A stretch of DNA of 8,991 nucleotides, taken from the NCBI GenBank assembly GCA_947074245.1, contig CAMTOW010000063.1, positions 1-8,991 of the forward strand, given 5' to 3'. Positions within the stretch are counted from its first letter, which is position 1. Each line of letters starts with the position of its first letter. The translations under genes were made by a program, and so were the position numbers. Of the stretch, positions 1 to 6,536 are shown piece by piece. Origin of the DNA: an uncultured Bacteroidales bacterium. GTDB taxonomy: Bacteria > Bacteroidota > Bacteroidia > Bacteroidales > JAUNSR01. Under the pieces are notes generated by a model. The model ran no database searches, was not told where the DNA came from, and was given only the letters and a program-made list of their open reading frames with translations.

Positions 1-54
1 GGCATACGACATTCTCCGGAGTGACTGGAGTTCAGACGTGTGCTCTTCCGATCT
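1..54 (+). other. Illumina TruSeq-type adapter contamination (not genomic)
   Basis: These bases are synthetic. Positions 1-12 match the end of the P7 flow-cell adapter (GGCATACGAGAT) with one mismatch, C instead of G at base 10. Positions 13-20 read TCTCCGGA, the adapter-strand form of TruSeq HT index D702. Positions 21-54 match the standard index-read/Read-2 primer segment, beginning GTGACTGGAGTTCAGACG and ending GCTCTTCCGATCT. Genomic sequence therefore begins at about base 55, and any coding call reaching into 1-54 is artefactual. The identification rests on recognising the adapter over its full length. Confidence 0.97.
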
Positions 55-424
55 AGCATATCATCTACTGGATGAAAAATTCATGGAAAAATACGGAAGT
101 AAGCGTAATATCGATTATATCGGATTTGCTTCTACTGCCGCATTGGGAAGTACCCTTACAATCAAGCTGAATGGTATTGCCATCGCAAACTACAAACTGA
201 ATGTCATTGCGAGCGGGGATGACCAAGTGACTATTACACTTCCGGATCCGATTGCCTATGACAACAATGGGAAAAAACTTTATAATGAGGTCGCTCAAGT
301 GGCAGAATTCCTTCATGTAATTCCGGGTAATTATAAAGTGTCAACGAATACGCCGTTCAAGATTTCAGATATCACCTATACAAAGGCTGATGATCCGAAT
401 TTCTATTTCACAGTTACCCAATAA
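55..424 (+). CDS. 3' fragment of an unrecognised protein, 5' end cut by adapter
   Basis: The frame is open from the adapter junction to TAA at 422-424. A GTG at 38 could pass for a start but lies inside the adapter, so its first residues (MCSSD, then a hybrid codon at 53-55) are not real. The first complete genomic codon is GCA at 56. About 122 genuine C-terminal residues remain. They are rich in beta-prone segments (TLTIKLNGIAIANYKL, VTITLPDP) and end in NFYFTVTQ, which suggests a beta-sandwich domain of a surface or secreted protein. I do not recognise the family. The true start is missing, so signal peptide and full length are unknown. It precedes the secreted 559-aa protein on the same strand, with a hairpin between them. 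Confidence 0.7.
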
Positions 425-434
425 CAATAAATCA

Positions 435-454
435 AGGGAGGCTTTTGCCTCCCT
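435..454 (+). terminator. hairpin between the two plus-strand genes
   Basis: An 8-bp perfect inverted repeat (AGGGAGGC / GCCTCCCT) surrounds a TTTT loop and starts 11 bases after the stop codon of the upstream partial gene. The stem is GC-rich, but no clear T-tract follows (CAACCATAATTC). It could be a weak or attenuating terminator or an mRNA-stabilising 3' hairpin. It separates the partial gene from the 559-aa gene, which would then need its own promoter between about 455 and 489. No convincing promoter was seen there. Confidence 0.55.
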
Positions 455-489
455 CAACCATAATTCTTTATTAATAACATTAAAAGCAA

Positions 490-2169
490 ATGATTATGAA
501 GAGATTATTACCTATCTCACTTGCTTTCGCGGCAAGTGTATTCGCGGTTGATGCACAACAACTAAAAAGCAAAACGATCGCTTTTAGCGAAGATCAACAA
601 CCGGCTATCGAGAACGTTATTAGCAAAATTGCCGGTAATATTTCTCAGAAGAGCCCGATGATGATGAAAGCGGACGAAGTAGCGGTCAGCACGCGTGGAG
701 CAGCCGAATATACAGGTGTTGGTTATCGTCAACCGGAAGGTGTTCTATTCTGGGGTATCTCTCCAAACGGATATACCTTGAAAAGCACATTGATGACAGG
801 TCCGGCTTATTCGACTTGGAAATTTACGAATACAACGACAGGTAACGCTACATACCAATGGATTTATGAAGATGCGGATGAAAACGAATTCACTTCGACC
901 GCAACAGACCTAAGCATGCCGGTATACGGTATCGCAGAATATAAAGTTCCTACTCTAAAAGCGAAAATCGGAGCAACGACAACATCTTATTTGTTGGGTG
1001 GCTCATTTAAAAATCAGGAAGGCGCTATGTATTCGGGCGGTAGCACATTCTCTGATGACGGTGAAGGTGGTAAATTCGATTTGACGAATGCCAATCTGGA
1101 TTTAGGTTTAGGCGCATTCTATTTTGAAGAAGGTCAATATCCGTTCGGTACTTACCCTGGCGTTGACGCGTTGATCTCTTTGTTCGACGAACCGCAGACT
1201 CCGCTTATCTTCGATGGTGTAAAAGTATACGCATACGCTTGTTCTGCTCCTGCCGGAACAGAATTCACAGCGAAGATCATTACCGTTGAGTTGGGCTCTA
1301 CTGGCAAACCGTCTTATAAAGATGTGATTGCGCAAAGTACGATTACCATCAATGACGTCAATTCATTGGGCGCAACCTTACATGTATTGGATTTCAACAC
1401 ATTCGTTGCATTGGATGAATCAGGATTCGAATCTGAATTGGATTATATGCAATTGTCTGAACCGTTTGTTGTAGAAATCAGCGGATTTGACGCTCCTAAC
1501 GTAGACTTCAATCTTTATTGTGAAAATTCGGATGATCCGGATACAAAACGCACATCATATTTCTGGATGACTCAGGACGGACAGAGAGATATGTATAGCT
1601 GGACTTATATCCCGAACACATCATTGATCACTCTTTCGAACGCAACTTACTCATACGTTCATCCTCATGTTGACGTGATCAACGCGGAAAGCGCAGGTAG
1701 CACACACATGGTTACTATCGAGCCTTATTACAACGCTGTAGTTATCGAATCGGCACCGGAATGGGTTGAAGCTGAAATCACAGACGAAACTTATGATGAA
1801 AACACATGGGAAGCTAAGATGAAAGTAACTGCCGGCGCTCTTCCTTCAAGCCAAGAAGGTCGTTCCGGAGATATCGTTCTAACTTCTACAGGTGCGGTTT
1901 CTAAAGTAACGGTTAATCAAGGTAGCGCTACAGGTATTAGCACAAGCAAAGCTGCTGTTTATACTGCGAAAGTAGTAGGTGAGCAGATTGTTGTTTCATA
2001 TCCTGAAACTGCAACTTCTGTTTCTGTAATGAACTCAAACGGACAGTTGATCGGAACTTACGCATTGGATGCTAGTGGCAACGCTGCTATCCCTGCATCT
2101 TCTGTTAAAGGTATGTATATGTTGAGATTCAACGGAGAAAAAGGCGCGACTGTTAAAGTTTTGCGTTAA
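490..2169 (+). CDS. secreted protein with BACON-like domain and T9SS-like C-terminal sorting domain
   Basis: This 559-residue exported protein has unknown function. ATG codons at 490 and 496 are both possible starts; the second gives a cleaner signal peptide (MKRLLPISLAFAASVFAVDA, cleavage predicted before QQ). Residues ~25-400 are an unrecognised, Gly/Thr/Asp-rich, probably beta-rich region. Residues ~400-478 resemble a BACON domain: a W near the middle (PEWVEAEI), then EGRSGDIVLTS and a closing VTVNQG strand, where the family usually ends in VTQ. Residues ~479-559 resemble a type A T9SS sorting domain: a short strand pattern, VMNSNGQLIGTY, KGMYMLRFNG, and a final KVLR. In T9SS organisms this tail directs surface anchoring; whether T9SS is present here cannot be seen. 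Its base composition looks more AT-rich than that of the minus-strand operon. It probably forms its own transcription unit, ended by the strong terminator 25 bases downstream. Confidence 0.85.
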   Translation: MIMKRLLPISLAFAASVFAVDAQQLKSKTIAFSEDQQPAIENVISKIAGNISQKSPMMMKADEVAVSTRGAAEYTGVGYRQPEGVLFWGISPNGYTLKSTLMTGPAYSTWKFTNTTTGNATYQWIYEDADENEFTSTATDLSMPVYGIAEYKVPTLKAKIGATTTSYLLGGSFKNQEGAMYSGGSTFSDDGEGGKFDLTNANLDLGLGAFYFEEGQYPFGTYPGVDALISLFDEPQTPLIFDGVKVYAYACSAPAGTEFTAKIITVELGSTGKPSYKDVIAQSTITINDVNSLGATLHVLDFNTFVALDESGFESELDYMQLSEPFVVEISGFDAPNVDFNLYCENSDDPDTKRTSYFWMTQDGQRDMYSWTYIPNTSLITLSNATYSYVHPHVDVINAESAGSTHMVTIEPYYNAVVIESAPEWVEAEITDETYDENTWEAKMKVTAGALPSSQEGRSGDIVLTSTGAVSKVTVNQGSATGISTSKAAVYTAKVVGEQIVVSYPETATSVSVMNSNGQLIGTYALDASGNAAIPASSVKGMYMLRFNGEKGATVKVLR

Positions 2170-2193
2170 TCGAATTCTTCTGAATTAAATAAC

Positions 2194-2230
2194 AAAACCC
2201 GGATTTAGAGTTTTTCTAAGTCCGGGTTTT
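2194..2230. terminator. strong bidirectional rho-independent terminator
   Basis: AAAACCCGGA (2194-2203) pairs with TCCGGGTTTT (2221-2230). The stem continues inward through TTTAG/CTAAG, with one T-G wobble, to a 7-base loop at 2209-2215, giving about 15 bp. The plus strand ends in a T-run (2227-2231). On the minus strand the A-run at 2194-2197 becomes the T-tract, so the element can act in both directions. It lies 25 bases past the stop of the 559-aa secreted protein gene and backs up termination of the convergent operon. Confidence 0.9.
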
Positions 2231-2315
2231 TCTTATTCTATACCTTGGTGTGTTTTACGAAGAACAGATCGAAAACATGGATATCTATCAAGAGTTTGAT
2301 ATCATCTCCAATACA

Positions 2316-2360
2316 AAAGATCCCTATCATTTCACGCAAAGGTGGATGACAGGGATCTTT
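2316..2360 (-). terminator. probable terminator of the minus-strand operon
   Basis: AAAGATCCCT (2316-2325) pairs perfectly with AGGGATCTTT (2351-2360). After one mismatch the stem continues with TCAT/ATGA around an inner loop. Read on the minus strand, the 3' arm runs into TTTTG, giving a short T-tract. It lies about 85 bases beyond the sulfatase stop codon, at the end of the five-gene operon. The plus-strand side also ends in TTT, so some bidirectional activity is possible. Confidence 0.6.
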
Positions 2361-2393
2361 CTGTTTGATGTGAAAAGAGATCCGCATCCAAAT

Positions 2394-2432
2394 GATCAGA
2401 CCATACACCTTAACAGGAAATCTGATCTTTTT
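2394..2432 (+). repeat. inverted repeat with plus-strand T-tract
   Basis: GATCAGA (2394-2400) and TCTGATC (2421-2427) form a 7-bp perfect inverted repeat with a 20-base loop, followed on the plus strand by TTTTT (2428-2432). It resembles a terminator pointing into the 3' end of the sulfatase gene, so it may act as a second barrier to read-through from the left. The long loop makes it weaker than the other two hairpins in this convergent region. No gene is supported between 2235 and 2445. Confidence 0.35.
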
Positions 2433-2445
2433 AATGCAGGATCAA

Positions 2446-4008
2446 TTACAACTGAGTCAATTCGGGTGATCCGTATTCCTTTTGCAACGTATGCAGTTCG
2501 TTTTTAAGATCTCTGACGATAGACGCGTATTCCGGGTTTCCATACAGATTTTTCATTTCATTCGGATCGGAAGCCAGATCGTACAATTCCCAATGCTCGA
2601 TATCGTTGTAGAAGCGGATCAGTTTGAAACGTTCGGTACGAACACCGTAATGACGTTTCACCATATGTTCGGCCGGATATTCGTAGAAATGATAATACAA
2701 GCCTTTGCGCCAATCGTCCGGTTTTTCGCCACGGATAAGCGGTAAAAGGGAGATCCCCTGAATCTCTTCCGGTATTTCTACACCCGCCAAACCCAGGAAT
2801 GTAGGCGCATAATCGATATTCTGTACCAACTGAGGAATATCACCTTTGGTCTTGAAACGATCGGGAAGCCTCATCACCAGCGGCGTACGCATGGACTCTT
2901 CATACATAAAGCGCTTATCGAACCAACCGTGCTCGCCCATATAGAATCCCTGATCGGAAGTATAGACAACAAGCGTATTGTCGAGCAGATCATGCGATTC
3001 GAGATAGTCGAGAACACGACCGACATTTTCGTCGAGCGATTTCACCGTTTTGGCGTAATCGCGCATATAACGCTGATATTTCCATTCTGCCAAATCTTTC
3101 CCTTGAGGATTCTGTTTGTAAAAATCTTCGATGATCGGATCATAATGACGATCCCATGCCGCTTTTTGAGCGGGATTCATTCGTCCGTAGAAAGATTGAT
3201 ACAATGATTTCAGACGGCTATCCTTATCCGACCGGTTCATCTTGAGATCGTAGATCAAATCCATATCCTTGGCGATCGACATCTCTTGCGCGGCCGCAGC
3301 GGGACGATTGGCATAATCATCGTAGAAGTTTTCCGGAAGATCGAATACCTTATCCTCATAAAGAGCAAGATGCGTGGTATCCGCCATCCAGTTGCGATGA
3401 ATTGCCTTGTGGTGAATCAAAAGGCAGAACGGTTTTTCCGGATCTCGCTCCTCATCGAGCCATTGAAGACTGCGATCGGTAATGAGATTGGTCAGATAAC
3501 CCTCTTTCAGAATACGGTCACCCGTTTGTGTGATGAAGGCGGGGTTGTAGTAGTCGCCTTGTCCGGGTATGATTTCCCAAAAGTCGAATCCGGAAGGAAG
3601 ACTTTCGAGATGCCATTTGCCGACAACGGCGGTTTCGTATCCGGCAGAACGCAGCAGTTTGGGAAACGTAAGCTGAGTCGTATCGAATACGCATGTTGTA
3701 TTGTCGTAAAAACCGTTGGCATGACTATGCTTGCCTGTCAGCATGCAAGCACGGCTGGGACCACTGAGCGAATTGGCTACGAAACTGTTGGTGAATCGGA
3801 TTCCGTCGTTGGCGATCCGGTCTAGATTGGGTGTTTCGATATGACGATTGTCGTAACAGCTCATCATCTGAGCCGTATGATCGTCGGTCATGATATAAAG
3901 GATATTAAGCGGTTTTTCCTCTTGTACCGGCTTATCGCACGAGACCAGCGACAAAAGCGACATGGCCGAAAGCGCCGGCGTGAAAAGTTGAGATTTCATA
4001 AGGTTCAT
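2446..4008 (-). CDS. Ser-type S1 family sulfatase lipoprotein (possibly GlcNAc-6-O-sulfatase-like)
   Basis: This 520-residue enzyme is predicted to hydrolyse sulfate esters on a glycan. The N-terminus ends in a lipobox (SLVSC, Cys24), so it is probably membrane-anchored. ATG at 3999 (MKSQLF) is an equally good start. Sulfatase signatures are in order: metal-binding TDDH (41-44); the formylglycine site SGPSRACMLTGK (82-93), with Ser82 as the converted residue and Arg86; KWH (131-133); HHKAIH (199-204); and SDQGFYMGEHGWFDK (351-365), with Asp352, His360 and Lys365. The C-terminus (~435-510) matches the usual Bacteroidetes sulfatase extension (YYHFYEYPAEH, KRHYGVRTERFKLI, WELYDLASDPNE). Ser rather than Cys implies maturation by a radical-SAM anSME, not encoded here. 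The extension resembles S1_11-type GlcNAc-6-sulfatases as I recall them, so the substrate is uncertain. It is the last gene of the operon, 62 bases after the phosphodiesterase-like gene. Confidence 0.93.
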   Translation of the reverse strand: MNLMKSQLFTPALSAMSLLSLVSCDKPVQEEKPLNILYIMTDDHTAQMMSCYDNRHIETPNLDRIANDGIRFTNSFVANSLSGPSRACMLTGKHSHANGFYDNTTCVFDTTQLTFPKLLRSAGYETAVVGKWHLESLPSGFDFWEIIPGQGDYYNPAFITQTGDRILKEGYLTNLITDRSLQWLDEERDPEKPFCLLIHHKAIHRNWMADTTHLALYEDKVFDLPENFYDDYANRPAAAAQEMSIAKDMDLIYDLKMNRSDKDSRLKSLYQSFYGRMNPAQKAAWDRHYDPIIEDFYKQNPQGKDLAEWKYQRYMRDYAKTVKSLDENVGRVLDYLESHDLLDNTLVVYTSDQGFYMGEHGWFDKRFMYEESMRTPLVMRLPDRFKTKGDIPQLVQNIDYAPTFLGLAGVEIPEEIQGISLLPLIRGEKPDDWRKGLYYHFYEYPAEHMVKRHYGVRTERFKLIRFYNDIEHWELYDLASDPNEMKNLYGNPEYASIVRDLKNELHTLQKEYGSPELTQL

Positions 4009-4071
4009 GTTAATAATTTAAAGTATAATGTGTTTCAGCATTCCAACCGAAGAAACGTTCGGATCGGCTGT

Positions 4072-4887
4072 TCAGGACTGATTCGTGAGAAGTTCATATA
4101 AATCTTGCAGGTTGTCTTCTCCGATCAGATCCACTCCGGCTTTGAGCTGAACCGTCTTGTATTCCATCGTATGGGGACCGCCCCAGAAACGAATCTTTTT
4201 ATTTTCGGAATGAGACTTGCGAACCAACGATTCCATCAGAGCATATTCCGCCGGGGGCATCTCTCCGACCCCGTCCCATTGAAAATAATCTTTGTAATTG
4301 TCACTGACAACCGGCATCAATGTGTGTGGAATCTCCAATCCGAGTTCATCGAACTTTCCGTCGAGGAAGGCAAATCGGGAGTATTCGTTAGGAAGTGTCT
4401 TCATCGGACGGCTTCCGGAAAAGAAAAGAAGGATCGGACCTTCGATCCATTCACCGTTTTCGATCCGACAAAATAGAGAACGATAAGGCGCGAGTTGCGT
4501 TTTCAACAGATCATACGCCGCATCTCCCTGAGCTTTGATATCGATCATCAGAAAGAAAGGAGAATCACTATCGGGATAAACTTTTCCCCAATTGTCGGAA
4601 ATACGTTCCGCCAACGGCCTGATGTACAAATCCAGAAGCGTCGGTACTCCCGTCGTATCGGCAGGGCGATCGTGCCGGACGTAGAGTTCATCATTTATCA
4701 GATGGATGTCGGCTTCGACGCAATTGTATTTTAAGCGTAATGCATCTTCGAGCGGACGGGCACGTGTATAGTCGTTGTGCGAAAAAGCATTGTACAAGAC
4801 CGGAGTATCCCGTTTATCCGACTGGATTTTCTCTCCGGAAGAGCATGCCGATAAACCGACTGCCAATAAAAACAGAATTCTTTTCAT
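4072..4887 (-). CDS. AIM6/GDPD-like phosphodiesterase lipoprotein
   Basis: This 271-residue lipoprotein belongs to the PI-PLC/GDPD TIM-barrel superfamily, closest in motifs to the poorly characterised AIM6-like branch. The start is ATG at 4887: it gives MKRILFLLAVGLSACSS, a short signal with lipobox LSAC (Cys15). An upstream in-frame extension to 5037 overlaps the preceding gene and encodes basic residues unlike a signal. Visible motifs are SHNDY (His37 in place of the classical HRG), VEAD (Glu58, Asp60; metal ligands), VRHD (His72), MIDIKAQ (Asp115, Lys118), RFWGGP (233-238) and GVDLIGEDNL near the end. The paired His residues and the ExD motif suggest an active metal-dependent phosphodiesterase; the substrate is unknown. 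It starts 25 bases after the clan GH-G gene and is followed by the sulfatase, so it probably acts on the same glycan in the periplasm or at the membrane. Confidence 0.85.
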   Translation of the reverse strand: MKRILFLLAVGLSACSSGEKIQSDKRDTPVLYNAFSHNDYTRARPLEDALRLKYNCVEADIHLINDELYVRHDRPADTTGVPTLLDLYIRPLAERISDNWGKVYPDSDSPFFLMIDIKAQGDAAYDLLKTQLAPYRSLFCRIENGEWIEGPILLFFSGSRPMKTLPNEYSRFAFLDGKFDELGLEIPHTLMPVVSDNYKDYFQWDGVGEMPPAEYALMESLVRKSHSENKKIRFWGGPHTMEYKTVQLKAGVDLIGEDNLQDLYELLTNQS

Positions 4888-4912
4888 ACTAACTAATCGT
4901 ATCAATTTGAGA

Positions 4913-6535
4913 TCATATCGTTTGTTTCTTTTCACTCTGAACCCGGACGCTCTTCTCTCCGCCGTCCCATTTGACAAGCAAGTCAAACGGAACGGAAGAA
5001 ACAACCTCGACGACCGGTTCGGTCGTGACGGAAGCACGACTCTTCACCTGAAAGTCCACCAAACCGTCGGGGCCGAACGGGTAACGCTTCAGTCCGTATT
5101 CGTCCGTCAAGGTCACATCGAGGATTATTTTGTTTTGAGTAAAATCGCCCGATATACCCATCACATGTTCGATCAGACCGGAAATCGGAGGAAGTCCCGT
5201 CCAACCTACGAAATCGGGCCGAGCCATGAAACCGGGTTCCGTGCTTTCGGGTGCATAATACTCCCAGAACGTACCGGTCTTCTTATAAACCTCGAATACC
5301 TGACCGTAATGGTTCATGGCAATATCATGCGCCAGTTTGCCGTATCCCTGTCGTTGCAGCCCATTGATGACCATATAAGTCGCTCCGGGCCACACTCCGC
5401 CCTGCCAATAGCGGCCATTGTCTTTATATTTCGGATGATTCGCAGCAAGAGACGGAATCCGGTGCGTTCGGTTGAACGTAGCGGGGTCGTTGAGATGATC
5501 GGTAAAGCGCTGAAGCTTATCGGGAGGCAGCAGATCGGTCAACAAAGCCCAATAAGCATGAATGCCCTTGGTTGAGGATAAAGAGCCATCGGCGTATTCA
5601 TCAAAAAGAAAACCCTCCTCATCGCTCCATAGATTCGTAGCGATGTATTCCGACAACATGCGGGCATCGTCTTCGAAATCCTCGATCTCCTGCCAACGCT
5701 CGAGGTATAACCCCATTTCGAGCAATTGGTTGGCTACCATCAGTTGCTGGATACAGGCATCCAACCAAATCATATGACCATGGCTGTAAATCATATTGTA
5801 TTGCGGTTGCACCCGTGGCATATTATCCATTCCGGTCCCCCAACCACTCGACCAATACATCCCGTTGCGCCAGGTATGGTTGAGTTTGAGCCATTTGTAG
5901 TAAGCGCATAAGACCGGAAAGACCTTATGAAGCCGTTCCATGTCACCGAACTGTTTGTAATAGACCATTTCACTCCATGGAAGGATATTGGGTCCGGTAC
6001 TGGTCGGATCGTAACGTTCGAAGCAATCGGCACCATCCGCTTTGATCTCCCGACAGATAAAACCATCGGGATGTTGCTTGGCGTAGAAGTTATCCAAAGT
6101 CTGCTGAAACGGAAAGAAGCGACTTCCATAACGACAGAACATCGTAATGAAAGCGGAATCCCACATGAAGATATTGCCATTGTAGGCCGTATCGATATAG
6201 CTGGAAACGAATCCGGAATCTTTTTCGGGAGCCTTGATATTCTTAATTCCGATTTCCCACGCTTTCCAGTACATCTCCACTTCTTTATCGTGGCCTTTCC
6301 AGTAGGGCTCGGGTAATATCTTTCGAGCTTCGGAAAACGAAAGCGGACGGATCGTTTGCGGTTTGGCGATCCGATATCCGTTTTCAGTCACCAGAGGTTC
6401 TTTCAGGTATGTATTCTTATACGGTAAGCGATACTTCGGTTCCGGTTCGCCGGAAGACGCAGACAACCGAAGCGGCAATGCTGCCGCCCCGGTTGCCAAT
6501 AAAGCCTTTTTCAAAAAGTTTCTTCTCGATTCCAT
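4913..6535 (-). CDS. Tat-exported clan GH-G (GH63/GH37-like, MGH1-type) glycoside hydrolase
   Basis: This 540-residue enzyme has an alpha/alpha-toroid fold of the GH63/GH37 type, which are inverting alpha-glycosidases. The N-terminus is a textbook Tat signal: SRRNFLKKA (3-11), then a hydrophobic ALLATGAAALPL stretch. Family-like motifs are FMWDSAF (123-129), SSGWGTGMDNMPR (229-241), YWQGGVWPG (377-384), GTFWEYYAPE (421-430) and GLPPISGLIEH (447-457). By analogy with E. coli YgjK and GH37 trehalase, Asp237 is the likely general acid and Glu425 the likely base. A small C-terminal beta region (~465-540) closes the protein. GH63 includes glucosidase I, which acts on N-glycans, but related members cut other alpha-glycosides, so specificity is not assigned. 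The start ATG follows the upstream TGA by one base (TGATATG), which indicates translational coupling. Trehalase-like activity is the main alternative. Confidence 0.85.
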   Translation of the reverse strand: MESRRNFLKKALLATGAAALPLRLSASSGEPEPKYRLPYKNTYLKEPLVTENGYRIAKPQTIRPLSFSEARKILPEPYWKGHDKEVEMYWKAWEIGIKNIKAPEKDSGFVSSYIDTAYNGNIFMWDSAFITMFCRYGSRFFPFQQTLDNFYAKQHPDGFICREIKADGADCFERYDPTSTGPNILPWSEMVYYKQFGDMERLHKVFPVLCAYYKWLKLNHTWRNGMYWSSGWGTGMDNMPRVQPQYNMIYSHGHMIWLDACIQQLMVANQLLEMGLYLERWQEIEDFEDDARMLSEYIATNLWSDEEGFLFDEYADGSLSSTKGIHAYWALLTDLLPPDKLQRFTDHLNDPATFNRTHRIPSLAANHPKYKDNGRYWQGGVWPGATYMVINGLQRQGYGKLAHDIAMNHYGQVFEVYKKTGTFWEYYAPESTEPGFMARPDFVGWTGLPPISGLIEHVMGISGDFTQNKIILDVTLTDEYGLKRYPFGPDGLVDFQVKSRASVTTEPVVEVVSSVPFDLLVKWDGGEKSVRVQSEKKQTI

Positions 6536-6536
6536 A

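Noticed and set aside
38..55. GTG start codon for the first plus-strand gene
   Set aside because: It lies entirely in Illumina adapter sequence; the first residues are synthetic.
2250..2507. Open frame of 85 codons on the plus strand between the convergent genes
   Set aside because: It has a GTG start with no visible ribosome binding site, runs through two hairpins and overlaps the 3' end of the well-supported sulfatase gene antisense. No protein-like features are seen.
3286..3825. 179-codon plus-strand open frame
   Set aside because: It lies wholly antisense within the sulfatase gene, has no recognisable motifs, and is a shadow of that gene's codon use.
4047..4062. Small hairpin CCGAA/TTCGG between the AIM6-like and sulfatase genes
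   Set aside because: Only 5 bp of stem and no T-tract on the minus strand, so it is not a credible terminator inside the operon.
4888..5037. 50-residue N-terminal extension of the AIM6-like protein
   Set aside because: It overlaps the end of the upstream gene and encodes basic, non-signal residues; the internal ATG at 4887 gives a proper lipoprotein signal.
4775..5575. 266-codon plus-strand open frame
   Set aside because: It is antisense to the lipoprotein and clan GH-G genes, both of which have clear family motifs; its translation shows no domain or signal.
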